From Flavobacterium sp. 90 (GTDB lineage Bacteria > Bacteroidota > Bacteroidia > Flavobacteriales > Flavobacteriaceae), in NCBI RefSeq assembly GCF_004339525.1, contig NZ_SMGE01000001.1:2542001-2606000 (forward strand): 64,000 bases of DNA. The letters run 5' to 3'. The notes under the pieces were generated by a model that had not been told where the DNA came from, ran no database searches, and worked only from the letters and a program-made list of their open reading frames with translations. The translations under genes and the position numbers were made by a program. Below, piece after piece: positions 34,815-44,634 of this stretch. Positions within the stretch are counted from its first letter, which is position 1. Every line of letters begins with the position of its first letter.

Positions 34815-37304
34815 ATGAATAATAGAATAAAATATTTAAGCGGAGGTTTAACATTAGTAATGCTAATCGGAATTATCCTTTTGGGTTCTTGCAGCAAAAA
34901 GGAAGATACTTTCGATAACAGAAAAGTTTCTTTTAATTCAGATTGGAGTTTTCATTTAAATGATAGTATAACAGACAAAGATACTATTGGAACTTCAACT
35001 AAATGGAGAACCTTAAGTGTGCCGCATGATTGGAGTATTGAAGGAAAGTTTGATGAAAAAAGCCCTGCCGGATATGGAGGCGGATCACTTAATGGAGGCT
35101 TAGGTTGGTATAAGAAAACTTTCAAAATAAACGCTTCTGATAGTAGTAAAGTAATATCAGTAATCTTTGATGGCGTTTACAGAAACAGCGAAGTCTGGGT
35201 AAACGGACATTATTTAGGAAAACGTCCAAATGGATATATAGGTTTTCAATATGACATGTCACCGTACTTAAATTATGGAGACAAAAGCAACGAGATAATT
35301 GTAAAGGTTGACAATTCAAAACAACCAAATTCACGTTGGTATTCAGGATCAGGGATTTTTAGAAATGTCTGGATTGAAACCACAGATAAATTGCACGTTG
35401 CACAATGGGGAACTTATGTGACAACGCCAAAAGTTACTGCCGAAAAAGCTTCGGTAAGTTTTGAAACGATTATTCAAAACCAAAATGCAGCTTCAAAAAA
35501 AGCAACAGTAACAACAACTATTTTTAAAGAAGATACCAAAGTAACATCGGTTACCCAAAATATAACAATTGGTGCAAACGCCAATCAAACCATCAAACAA
35601 TCGGCAGAAGTTGAAACGCCAATTTTATGGTCGGTAGAAAAACCGGAATTGTATACAGCAGTTACCGAAATTTCGCTTGACGATAAAATTGTAGATCAAT
35701 ATAAAACCAATTTCGGAATAAGAGATTTTAAATTCGATGTAGATAAAGGGTTTATCCTTAACGGAAAACAAGTCAAAATCAAAGGAGTTTGTATGCATCA
35801 TGATTTAGGAGCTTTAGGTTCTGCAATCAATACGCGCGCAATCGAACGTCAGCTTGAAATTTTGAAAGAAATGGGCGTAAACGGAATCAGAACTTCTCAT
35901 AATCCTCCCGCTCCGGAACTTTTAGATCTTTGCGATAAAATGGGTTTCATTGTAATGGATGAAGCTTTTGACATGTGGAAACAAAACAAAACCAAATACG
36001 ATTACGCAAATGATTGGGACAAATGGCACAAGAAAGATTTAGTCGATCAATTACTTCGCGACCGTAATCATCCAAGTATTTTTGTTTGGAGCATTGGAAA
36101 TGAAATTCCAGAACAATGGAATGAAAATGGTGTGGCTATAGCCAAAGAATTAGCAGCAATTACACGCGAATACGATAAAACACGTCCATTAACCGCAGCG
36201 ATGAATCCGCCGGTAAATATGAATATTGATGACGTGACTTTACAATTCGAAAAAAAGAATGTACAATTTAATCCTCTTGCAAAATCTGGAGTTTTAGATC
36301 TTATCGGATACAATTATGCGCATCAGACTTACGCGCATCATAAAGAAAATTTCCCTGGAATTCCTTTTATAGCAACTGAAACTACTTCGGGATTACAAAC
36401 TCGCGGTTATTATGATAAAGTTTCAGATACTATAAAAAAATGGCCGGTTAGTTGGGATAAAAAATTTGAAGGCGGTAATCCTGGGAATACTGTCTCGGCT
36501 TACGATCAGGTACAAACGCCTTGGGGTTCAACACACGAAGCAACCTGGAAAGTCATCAAAAAATACGATTTCCTTTCCGGAATGTACATCTGGACCGGTT
36601 TCGATTATATCGGAGAACCAACTCCTTATGAATGGCCATCAGTAAGTTCGTATTTCGGAATTGTAGATTTAGCCGGTTTCCCGAAAGACGTTTATTATTT
36701 GTACCAAAGTGAATGGACAGACAAAACCGTTCTGCACATTTTCCCACATTGGAACTGGAAAGCAGGACAAACCGTAGATGTTTGGGCATATTATAATAAA
36801 GCAGATGAGGTTGAACTTTTCCTTAACGGAAAATCAGTTGGAGTTCGCAGTAAAAAAGGAGAAGATTTGCACGTTATGTGGAGAATTCCTTTTCAACCCG
36901 GAACATTAAAAGCAATCTCTCGTAAAAACGGAAAAATAGTTCTGGAAACCGAAATTAAAACAGCCGGAAATCCGGATAACTTAAAACTTACAGCAGATAG
37001 AAGTAACATCAAAGCCGATGGAAATGATTTGTCATTTGTAACCGTAGATATTTTGGATTCAAAAGGAACTTTGGCACCAAATGCTAATAATGAAATCAAC
37101 TTTTCATTAAAAGGAAACGGAAAAATTGTAGGCGTTTGCAGCGGAGATCCCGTAAGTCACGAATCATACAAAGGTTCAAAACACACAGCGCTTAATGGAA
37201 AATGTTTAGTAATTGTTCAGTCTGAAAATAAAACAGGAAGATTAGAATTAACCGCTAAAGCGAATGGATTAAAACCAGCAACAATTGTAATTACAGCAGA
37301 ATAA
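34815..37304 (+). CDS. glycoside hydrolase family 2 lipoprotein (probable beta-galactosidase)
   Basis: The protein has 829 residues and a lipobox (IILLGSCSKKED). GH2 domains follow in order: a sugar-binding beta-sandwich (about 40-185), an Ig-like domain, and a TIM barrel with acid/base E430 in SIGNEIPEQ and nucleophile E522 in FIATETTSG. A DUF4982-like domain (IFPHWNWKAGQTVDVWAYYN) and a C-terminal Ig-like domain (ILDSKGTLAPNANNEINF) complete it. In xyloglucan loci the GH2 enzyme removes the beta-galactosyl cap from xylosyl side chains, and that is the best prediction here. Being a lipoprotein it is membrane-anchored; surface or periplasmic side is not certain. Confidence 0.87.
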   Translation: MNNRIKYLSGGLTLVMLIGIILLGSCSKKEDTFDNRKVSFNSDWSFHLNDSITDKDTIGTSTKWRTLSVPHDWSIEGKFDEKSPAGYGGGSLNGGLGWYKKTFKINASDSSKVISVIFDGVYRNSEVWVNGHYLGKRPNGYIGFQYDMSPYLNYGDKSNEIIVKVDNSKQPNSRWYSGSGIFRNVWIETTDKLHVAQWGTYVTTPKVTAEKASVSFETIIQNQNAASKKATVTTTIFKEDTKVTSVTQNITIGANANQTIKQSAEVETPILWSVEKPELYTAVTEISLDDKIVDQYKTNFGIRDFKFDVDKGFILNGKQVKIKGVCMHHDLGALGSAINTRAIERQLEILKEMGVNGIRTSHNPPAPELLDLCDKMGFIVMDEAFDMWKQNKTKYDYANDWDKWHKKDLVDQLLRDRNHPSIFVWSIGNEIPEQWNENGVAIAKELAAITREYDKTRPLTAAMNPPVNMNIDDVTLQFEKKNVQFNPLAKSGVLDLIGYNYAHQTYAHHKENFPGIPFIATETTSGLQTRGYYDKVSDTIKKWPVSWDKKFEGGNPGNTVSAYDQVQTPWGSTHEATWKVIKKYDFLSGMYIWTGFDYIGEPTPYEWPSVSSYFGIVDLAGFPKDVYYLYQSEWTDKTVLHIFPHWNWKAGQTVDVWAYYNKADEVELFLNGKSVGVRSKKGEDLHVMWRIPFQPGTLKAISRKNGKIVLETEIKTAGNPDNLKLTADRSNIKADGNDLSFVTVDILDSKGTLAPNANNEINFSLKGNGKIVGVCSGDPVSHESYKGSKHTALNGKCLVIVQSENKTGRLELTAKANGLKPATIVITAE

Positions 37305-37315
37305 TAAGTTACGTT

Positions 37316-37405
37316 CCTAACAGGTTTCCAAAACCTGTTAGGTATTTTATTTAATATCTTAATAAAAATATATTGATACCTAATAGGTTTTGGAAACCTG
37401 TTAGG
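37316..37405. repeat. double CCTAACAGG palindromic element (GH2-GH31 gap)
   Basis: Two palindromes of the form CCTAACAGG...CCTGTTAGG, in inverted relation to one another, are separated by an AT-rich spacer; total 90 bp. Similar double elements lie at 52108-52194 and 53910-53994. Confidence 0.85.
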
Positions 37406-37433
37406 ATAAACTAACATCTAGAATTATTGACCA

Positions 37434-39833
37434 ATGAAAAACTCACAACTAACCACATTGATTTCAGCTTTCATGCTTGGATTTGTTTTGACGCCAAAAG
37501 CATCAGCACAAATCCAAAATGCAGATGTGCTAAATGCTCCGATAGATATAAGTAAAGATTTTCAGAATTATCTGAACACCTTTTATTTTGCCGATGAATT
37601 GATCGCTTTTGATCCTGCAACGGGAAAAGGAACGATAAAATATCTGAGATACAATTACAAAACACGTCAGGCTTTCAACAATATGATGATGAAACCGGAC
37701 GTTGTTGAAGCAAACGAATTTCCAACAACAGAATATCAGGCTTCACCGGAATTACCGTTTCAGATTCAGTTTGTTTCAGACAGAACTATCCGAATCAAAA
37801 CAACTTCAGGACCACAATTTCATCCTGAAAAAGAATCTCTAATGTTGATAAATGGTGTTGCGCCAAACCATCCTGAATTATGGAAATATTCTAAAATCGA
37901 AGGTGGTCACAGTTATACCAGCAAACACGGAAGAGTAGAAATTTTGACAAAACCGTGGCACGTTAAAATTTACGATGAAACCGGAAAATTACTGACAAGT
38001 ACACTTCACGATTCTGATTTTAAAAATACTTATACACCAACACTTCCGTTTTCGTATGTGCGCAGAAACAGCGATTATTCAAGAAGTATGGGAGCAGCTT
38101 TTAGCTTAGAACCAGACGAAAAAATATTTGGTTGTGGAGAATCATTCACACAATTCAACAAACGCGGGCAAAAAGTTGTTTTATGGACCGATGATGCAAA
38201 CGGAATTCAGAATGAAACGATGTACAAACCAGTTCCGTTTTATATGAGCAGCCGTGGTTACGGAGTTTTCATGCACCATTCGACACCAATTACAGTTGAC
38301 TTTGGTAGATATTTTTCAAGTGCAAACGAAATGTATATTGGCGATGACGAAGCCGATTTGTTTTTCTTTATTGGAGAACCAAAAGACGTTTTAGATCAAT
38401 ACACAGATTTAACTGGAAAAGCTGCAATGCCACCACTTTGGTCATTTGGTTTCTGGATGAGTAGAATCACTTATTTTACAGAAAAAGAAGGAAGAGAAGT
38501 AGCAAAAGATTTACGTAAATATAAAATTCCAACAGATGTTATTCACTTCGATACAGGTTGGTTTGATGTAGATTGGAGAAACAATTATGAGTTTTCTAAA
38601 GATCGTTTTCCAGATGCTCAAAAAATGATGTCAGATTTAAAAGACGACGGTTTTCATGTTTGTTTATGGCAATTGCCGTATTTCTCACCAAAGAATACGT
38701 TGTTTAACGAAATCATGGACAAGAATTTAGCCGTAAGAGATCGCAAAGGAAATCTTCCGTATGAAGATGCAGTTTTAGATTTTTCAAATCCGGAAAGCGT
38801 AACTTGGTATCAGGCAAAACTGAAACATTTATTTGATCAGGGCGTTTCTGTTTTCAAAGTAGATTTTGGAGAAGCAGCTCCGCCAGACGGAATCTACCAT
38901 TCAGGAAGAACAGGATTTTACGAACACAATTTATATCCGTTAAGATACAATAAGGCTGTCGCCGAAATTACTCAGAAAGAAAAAGGATACACTTTAATCT
39001 GGGCAAGAAGTACTTGGGCAGGATCTCAACGTTACCCATTACATTGGGGTGGAGATGCCGAAACTTCAAACGGAGCAATGTCAGCAGAGTTACGCGGTGG
39101 ACTTTCATTAGGATTAAGCGGATTCAGTTTCTGGAGTCATGACGTAGGAGGATTTGCAACAAAATCACCGGAGAATTTATACAGAAGATGGGCGCCTTTC
39201 GGAATGTTTACTTCACACGTAAGAAGCCACGGAGAACCTCCGCGCGAACCTTGGTTGTACAGTAAAGATTTCTTAGAAGGATTTAGAAAAGCAGATAATA
39301 TGCGTTACGAATTAATGCCATATATCTACGCTCAGGCGAAAGAAAGTTCACAAAAAGGATTACCAATGATGCGTGCTTTATTTGTAGAATATCCAAATGA
39401 TCCGGGAGCTTGGTTGGTTGATAATGAATATTTATTTGGTTCAAGTATGTTGGTTGCACCACTTTTTGAAGAAGTTACAGAAAGAGACGTTTACCTTCCG
39501 GAAGGAACATGGATTGATTACCAAACTAAAAAAGTATACCAATCAGGATGGCATAAAATCAAAGCGGGCGAAGTGCCAATCGTAGTTTTAGTAAAAGACG
39601 GAACTGCATTACCTCACATCGCATTAGCACAATCTACAAAAGATATGGATTGGAGCAAATTAACTTTGAAAGTTTACGCTAGTGATAAAACCACTTCGGC
39701 TACAGCCAAAGTATTTTTACCGGACGGAGATTCAGTAAAAGAAATAAAAGTTACAAAATCCGGAAACAATTTTGACGTAGTTTCAAACCCGTTACAAGGA
39801 AAAACAACTCTTAAAACAGAGTGGATAAAATAA
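37434..39833 (+). CDS. glycoside hydrolase family 31 (probable alpha-xylosidase)
   Basis: The protein has 799 residues and a signal peptide (cleavage near ASAQ), so it should be periplasmic. An N-terminal beta-sandwich precedes a TIM barrel from about residue 330. The nucleophile is D477 in FKVDFGEAAPPDG, the acid/base is D541 in HWGGDAETSNGA, and the WSHDVGGF and SHVRSHGEPPREPW segments also fit YicI-like alpha-xylosidases. It would release xylose from the non-reducing end of xyloglucan oligosaccharides. This activity best explains why xylA and xylB head the same locus. Confidence 0.88.
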   Translation: MKNSQLTTLISAFMLGFVLTPKASAQIQNADVLNAPIDISKDFQNYLNTFYFADELIAFDPATGKGTIKYLRYNYKTRQAFNNMMMKPDVVEANEFPTTEYQASPELPFQIQFVSDRTIRIKTTSGPQFHPEKESLMLINGVAPNHPELWKYSKIEGGHSYTSKHGRVEILTKPWHVKIYDETGKLLTSTLHDSDFKNTYTPTLPFSYVRRNSDYSRSMGAAFSLEPDEKIFGCGESFTQFNKRGQKVVLWTDDANGIQNETMYKPVPFYMSSRGYGVFMHHSTPITVDFGRYFSSANEMYIGDDEADLFFFIGEPKDVLDQYTDLTGKAAMPPLWSFGFWMSRITYFTEKEGREVAKDLRKYKIPTDVIHFDTGWFDVDWRNNYEFSKDRFPDAQKMMSDLKDDGFHVCLWQLPYFSPKNTLFNEIMDKNLAVRDRKGNLPYEDAVLDFSNPESVTWYQAKLKHLFDQGVSVFKVDFGEAAPPDGIYHSGRTGFYEHNLYPLRYNKAVAEITQKEKGYTLIWARSTWAGSQRYPLHWGGDAETSNGAMSAELRGGLSLGLSGFSFWSHDVGGFATKSPENLYRRWAPFGMFTSHVRSHGEPPREPWLYSKDFLEGFRKADNMRYELMPYIYAQAKESSQKGLPMMRALFVEYPNDPGAWLVDNEYLFGSSMLVAPLFEEVTERDVYLPEGTWIDYQTKKVYQSGWHKIKAGEVPIVVLVKDGTALPHIALAQSTKDMDWSKLTLKVYASDKTTSATAKVFLPDGDSVKEIKVTKSGNNFDVVSNPLQGKTTLKTEWIK

Positions 39834-39841
39834 AAAAGTTA

Positions 39842-40298
39842 GCCACGAATTGCACTAATTTCCACGAATTAAATTGGTGATAATTTGTGTAATTCGTGGC
39901 AAAAAAACAGCCCTAGATTGGAGGGTTTTAGGTCTCGCAGATTTGGCAGATTGAGCAGATTTTTTTTTTAATTTTTAAGATTAGTAAAAAATAGAGCTAC
40001 CGATTAAGAAGATTAAAATCTGCTCAATCTGCCAAATCTGCGAGAGAAAATTAAGTTACAGATTAAAAAAATATATGTCACAGATTTAAAGGGTTCTAAT
40101 GGATTATATCATGGTTAATTAGTTAGAAAAATCTTTTGGAATCTTTTAATCGGTGGCAAAAAACAGTCATAAATTACACAAATTAAATTCGAGATAATTC
40201 GTGCAATTCGTGGCAAAAGAAAAATCCTTAATTGGATAAAAAATAAGTTTTTGTTGAGTTTCTAAATCGGGTGACGTCTCATAAGCAACACCCGATTT
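39842..40298. repeat. cluster of inverted repeats in the GH31-GH97 gap
   Basis: The 492 bp gap has no gene. It holds an imperfect hairpin starting GCCACGAATTGCAC (39842-39900), a perfect 30 bp inverted repeat (39934-39963 and 40015-40044, beginning CTCGCAGATTTGGCAGATTG), a further degenerate copy of the first (about 40151-40213), and a hairpin AAATCGGGTG / CACCCGATTT (40264-40273, 40289-40298) 28 bp before the GH97 start. Confidence 0.8.
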
Positions 40299-40325
40299 AT
40301 TAAAAATGAATTAAGAAAAAATATC

Positions 40326-42332
40326 ATGAAAAATTACCTCATTCTTCCCGCATTAATCCTTTCAGTTTCGATAGGATACAGTCAGAAAAATAAAAATGCT
40401 TACGAATTGGCTTCGCCAAACGGGCAAAACAAAATCAAATTCGAATTAGTAAAAAACGCTCCAAAGTATGCTGTTTCACACGGAAAAACCGAGGTGATAA
40501 CACCATCAGATATGGGATTTTTATTGAAAGGAAATGAAAATTTAAGTTCTGATTTCGAAATCAAAAGCGTGAAAAACTCGACTTTTGATGAAACATGGGA
40601 ACAAGTTTGGGGAGAAAAGAAAAATATCAGAAACCATTACAATCAGCTTTCGGTTCAATTGCAGCAAAAAGCAGGAAACAAACGTAAACTGGAAATCCAA
40701 TTTCGTGCGTTTGATGACGGAATTGCTTTTAGATATGTTTATCCAAAACAAAATGTAAAAGACAGTATTTTCATTATGGATGAAAAAACGACTTTTAACT
40801 TAAAAGAAGATGGAAAAGCATGGTGGATTCCGGCAAACAGAGAAAACCGTGACGAATATCTTTTTAAAGATGCTCCGGTAAGTACACTTGATACCGTTTT
40901 GACTCCGCTTACAATCGAAAGCAAAAGCGGATTAGCGTTGAGTTTTCACGAAGCAAACTTGGTTGATTTTGCCAGTATGACTTTGGTAAACACAACAGGA
41001 ACACAACTTAAATCTGATTTGGTGCCATGGTCTGATGGTGTAAAAGTTCGTGTAAAAGATACTTTTACTTCTTCTTGGAGAACGCTTCAAATAGGGGAGA
41101 AACCAGCAGATTTAATTACCTCTTATTTGATTTTAAATCTAAATGATCCGAACAAATTAAAAAATACAGCAAGTTATTTCAAACCATATAAATACTTCGG
41201 AATTTGGTGGGGAATGCACATTGGTAAATATACTTTTTGGGAAAGCGACAAACAAGGCGCAACAACAAAACACGCCGAAGAATATATTGATTTTACAGCA
41301 AAAGAAGGATTTCATCATTTATTGATCGAAGGATGGAACAAAGGATGGACACCACAATGGTATGAAAATCATATGCATATGTTTAGCTTTACGAAAAGCG
41401 CAGACAATTTTGACTTAGAAAAAGTAGTTGAATATGGAAACAAAAAAGGAGTAGCACTTATTGGTTATCATGAAACAGGTTCAAACTTAATTAACTATTT
41501 AAAAGAAGTTGATGAAGGTTTTGCATTGTACAAAAAATTAGGAATGCACTCGGTTAAAATTGGACACGTAGGTTCTAAATTGAACATGAAAGAAATGCAC
41601 TTCGGACAATTTGGAGTAAATTATTTCAGATATATTCTTGAAAAAGCAGCACAATATGATTTAGCCGTCTTATACCACGAATCTATAAAAGATACCGGAG
41701 AACGCAGAACTTTTCCAAACATGGTTTCGAGAGAAGCAGCACGCGGACAAGAATATAACGCTTGGAGCGAAGGAAATCCGCCAAATCACTTGACGATTCT
41801 TCCATTCACAAGATTACTTTCCGGACCAATGGATTTTACACCTGGAATTTTTGATGTTGAGGTAAAACAAGGATATCCTGGAAAAAGAGTACACGGAACA
41901 ACAGCACAACAATTAGCATTATACGTTACGATTTATGCACCAATCCAGATGATGGCAGATCTTCCTGAAAACTACGAAGGAAAACCAGCATTACAATTCT
42001 TAAAAGATGTTCCAACAGATTGGGAAGACACAAAAGTATTAGACGGAAAAATTGGAGAATACATCACAACCGCCCGTAAAGACAGAAACAGCGCCGATTG
42101 GTATTTAGGAACAATCACAAATGAAAACGCAAGAGACGTAAATGTTTCGTTATCATTCTTAGATCCAAAAGCCACATATGAAGCACAAATTTATGCTGAC
42201 GCCGAAGGAACTGACGAAACACACAATCCATCTGCAGTAGCGATTTCTAAGAAAACCGTAAAAGCTTCGGATTCTCTAAAATTACATTTAGGCGGCGCCG
42301 GAGGAACAGCAATTCGTTTCAAAAAACTATAA
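40326..42332 (+). CDS. glycoside hydrolase family 97 (SusB-like, predicted inverting alpha-glucosidase)
   Basis: The protein has 668 residues and a signal peptide (cleavage near SIGYSQ), so it is probably periplasmic. An N-terminal beta-sandwich, a TIM barrel (WWGMHIGKYTFWES, HHLLIEGWNKGW) and a C-terminal sandwich follow the GH97 plan. Four glutamates, E383 (GYHETGSN), E452 (YHESIKDTG), E470 and E476 (REAARGQEYNA), have the same spacing as the calcium/catalytic set of SusB (439, 508, 526, 532). That points to the inverting branch. An alpha-glucosidase is not an obvious need in xyloglucan breakdown, so its substrate here is open. Confidence 0.85.
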   Translation: MKNYLILPALILSVSIGYSQKNKNAYELASPNGQNKIKFELVKNAPKYAVSHGKTEVITPSDMGFLLKGNENLSSDFEIKSVKNSTFDETWEQVWGEKKNIRNHYNQLSVQLQQKAGNKRKLEIQFRAFDDGIAFRYVYPKQNVKDSIFIMDEKTTFNLKEDGKAWWIPANRENRDEYLFKDAPVSTLDTVLTPLTIESKSGLALSFHEANLVDFASMTLVNTTGTQLKSDLVPWSDGVKVRVKDTFTSSWRTLQIGEKPADLITSYLILNLNDPNKLKNTASYFKPYKYFGIWWGMHIGKYTFWESDKQGATTKHAEEYIDFTAKEGFHHLLIEGWNKGWTPQWYENHMHMFSFTKSADNFDLEKVVEYGNKKGVALIGYHETGSNLINYLKEVDEGFALYKKLGMHSVKIGHVGSKLNMKEMHFGQFGVNYFRYILEKAAQYDLAVLYHESIKDTGERRTFPNMVSREAARGQEYNAWSEGNPPNHLTILPFTRLLSGPMDFTPGIFDVEVKQGYPGKRVHGTTAQQLALYVTIYAPIQMMADLPENYEGKPALQFLKDVPTDWEDTKVLDGKIGEYITTARKDRNSADWYLGTITNENARDVNVSLSFLDPKATYEAQIYADAEGTDETHNPSAVAISKKTVKASDSLKLHLGGAGGTAIRFKKL

Positions 42333-42343
42333 AAGATTGATAT

Positions 42344-42370
42344 CCTAACAGGTTTTAAAAACCTGTTAGG
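42344..42370. repeat. single CCTAACAGG palindrome (GH97-GH3 gap)
   Basis: A 27 bp perfect palindrome starting CCTAACAGGTTTT lies directly after the GH97 stop codon. A partial copy of the GACGCACTGCTGTGCG repeat follows near 42427. Confidence 0.85.
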
Positions 42371-42471
42371 TATTTCAAAACAAAGATTAGAATTAAAAAA
42401 TAGAATTTATAAAAATTTTAGACAAAGACGCACTGCTGTGCGTCTTTACTTAATAACCACAATTTTTTTAA

Positions 42472-44628
42472 ATGAAAAACCTCATTCTGCATATTGTTTT
42501 TATTTTTTCGATCAATTTGGTGTTGTCGCAGCAAAAGCAATATCCTTTTCAGAATCCTAAATTAGATACTGAAAAGCGTATTGATGATTTGTTATCGTTG
42601 ATGACGCTTGACGAGAAAGTTCAGGCTTTAAGCACAAATCCATCTGTAAAAAGATTGGGAGTTGTAGGTACAGGTCATGTAGAAGGATTGCACGGTTTGG
42701 CACTTGGCGGACCCGGAGAATGGGGCGGAAAAAACAAACAACCCGTTACAACCACAACTTTTCCTCAGGCTTATGGTTTGGGAGAAATGTGGGATGTAGA
42801 ATTACTTCAAAAAGTCGCACAAGTCGAAGGATATGAAACCCGTTATGCTTTTCAGAAATACCATCGTGGCGGATTAGTCGTTCGTGCTCCAAATGCAGAT
42901 ATTGCAAGAGATCCGCGTTGGGGACGTACCGAAGAAAGTTACGGAGAAGATGCTTTTTTTAACGGAAAAATGACCGTTGCATTTGTAAAAGGATTGCAGG
43001 GAAATAATCCAAAATATTGGCAAACGGCTTCGCTGATGAAACATTTTCTAGCCAATAGTAATGAAGACGGAAGAACGTATACATCATCTGATTTTGATGA
43101 AAGACTTTGGCGCGAATATTATTCTTTACCTTTTCAAATGGGCGTTGTCGAAGGAGGTTCCCGCGCTTATATGGCGTCATATAATAAAGTAAACGGAATT
43201 CCGGCAATGGTTCACCCGATGCTAAAAGACATTACCCAAAAAGAATGGGGACAAAACGGAATTATCTGTACAGATGGAGGCGCATTCAGATTGTTGCTTT
43301 CAGATCATAAATATTATGCAGATCAATATCTTGGCGCTGCAGCAGCTATAAAAGCAGGAATTAATCAGTTTTTGGATGAATATACAGAAGGAATTTACGG
43401 AGCGCTTTCGCACGGATATTTAAAAGAAAAAGATATAGATGCCGTTATTCGCGGTGATTACAGAGTTATGATTCAATTAGGAATGTTGGATACTTCAGAA
43501 GAAAATCCGTATTCTAAAATTGGAACAAAAAACGATAAAATCGATCCGTGGAAAACCGAAGCACATAAAAAAATAGCTCTCGAAGCAACACAAAAATCTA
43601 TCGTTTTACTTAAAAATGAGAATGGATTATTGCCTTTACAAAAAGACAAATTAAAAACAATTGCCATAATCGGTCTACGTGCAGATGAAGTTCTTCTGGA
43701 TTGGTACAGCGGAACTCCACCTTATACAATTACACCTTTGCAGGGAATTAAAAATAAATTAGGCAACAATGTTGAAATTCTTTACGCTAAAAACAACATT
43801 GACGGAAAAGCAGTTGATATTGCCAAAAAAGCCGACGCTGTAATTGTTATTGTCGGAAACCATCCGGTTTGTAATGCGGGTTGGGCAAATTGTCCAGTTC
43901 CTAGTGAAGGCAAAGAAGCTGTCGATCGTCAATCGCTGACTTTAGAACAAGAAGATTTGATTAAAGTTGTCTATCAAGCCAATCCTAAAACCGTTGTAAC
44001 GTTGATTAGCAGTTTTCCATATGCGATAAACTGGACGCAAGAACACGTTCCGGCAATTTTGCATATGGCACAAAATAGTCAGGAAACCGGAACAGCTTTA
44101 GCCGATGTTTTATTTGGAGATTATAATCCTGCCGGACGTTTGACGCAAACTTGGGTAAAAGACATTACTGATTTACCGGAATTATTAGATTATAATATTC
44201 GCAATGGCAGAACTTATATGTATTTCAAAGGAAAACCATTGTATGCTTTTGGCCACGGATTGAGTTATACCACTTTCAAATACAATTCAATAGAAAGCAA
44301 TTCAGACATAATCACTAAAAATGGCGAAGTAAAAGTTACTGTTTCTATTACAAATACAGGAAATAAAGACGGAGACGAAGTGATTCAATTGTATGTAAAA
44401 CAATTAAATTCAAAAGTAGAACGTCCTGAAAAAGAATTAAAAGCATTTCAAAGAGTTTTCTTTAAAGCCGGAGAAACGAAGAATGTTTCACTAATTTTAA
44501 AAGCCAAAGATTTAGAATATTGGAATACAGCCAAACAGCAATTTGAATTAGAAAACAATACCATGGAAATTCAGTTGGGAAATGCTTCGGATAATATTCT
44601 TTTGAATAAAAAAATAAACGTAAAATAA
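42472..44628 (+). CDS. glycoside hydrolase family 3 (beta-glucosidase or beta-xylosidase)
   Basis: The protein has 718 residues and a signal peptide ending near LVLSQQ. The GH3 N-domain shows RAPNADIARDPRWGRTEESYGEDAF, the KHF motif and nucleophile D268 in GIICTDGGAF. The GH3 C-domain and a C-terminal fibronectin-like domain (GHGLSYTTFKYNSIE) follow. The RDPRWGR...ESYGED layout is common to both xylosidases and glucosidases, so substrate cannot be fixed. It is probably periplasmic and removes terminal beta-linked glucose or xylose. The GH39 gene starts 6 bp downstream, so the two are co-expressed. Confidence 0.88.
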   Translation: MKNLILHIVFIFSINLVLSQQKQYPFQNPKLDTEKRIDDLLSLMTLDEKVQALSTNPSVKRLGVVGTGHVEGLHGLALGGPGEWGGKNKQPVTTTTFPQAYGLGEMWDVELLQKVAQVEGYETRYAFQKYHRGGLVVRAPNADIARDPRWGRTEESYGEDAFFNGKMTVAFVKGLQGNNPKYWQTASLMKHFLANSNEDGRTYTSSDFDERLWREYYSLPFQMGVVEGGSRAYMASYNKVNGIPAMVHPMLKDITQKEWGQNGIICTDGGAFRLLLSDHKYYADQYLGAAAAIKAGINQFLDEYTEGIYGALSHGYLKEKDIDAVIRGDYRVMIQLGMLDTSEENPYSKIGTKNDKIDPWKTEAHKKIALEATQKSIVLLKNENGLLPLQKDKLKTIAIIGLRADEVLLDWYSGTPPYTITPLQGIKNKLGNNVEILYAKNNIDGKAVDIAKKADAVIVIVGNHPVCNAGWANCPVPSEGKEAVDRQSLTLEQEDLIKVVYQANPKTVVTLISSFPYAINWTQEHVPAILHMAQNSQETGTALADVLFGDYNPAGRLTQTWVKDITDLPELLDYNIRNGRTYMYFKGKPLYAFGHGLSYTTFKYNSIESNSDIITKNGEVKVTVSITNTGNKDGDEVIQLYVKQLNSKVERPEKELKAFQRVFFKAGETKNVSLILKAKDLEYWNTAKQQFELENNTMEIQLGNASDNILLNKKINVK

Positions 44629-44634
44629 TTATCA

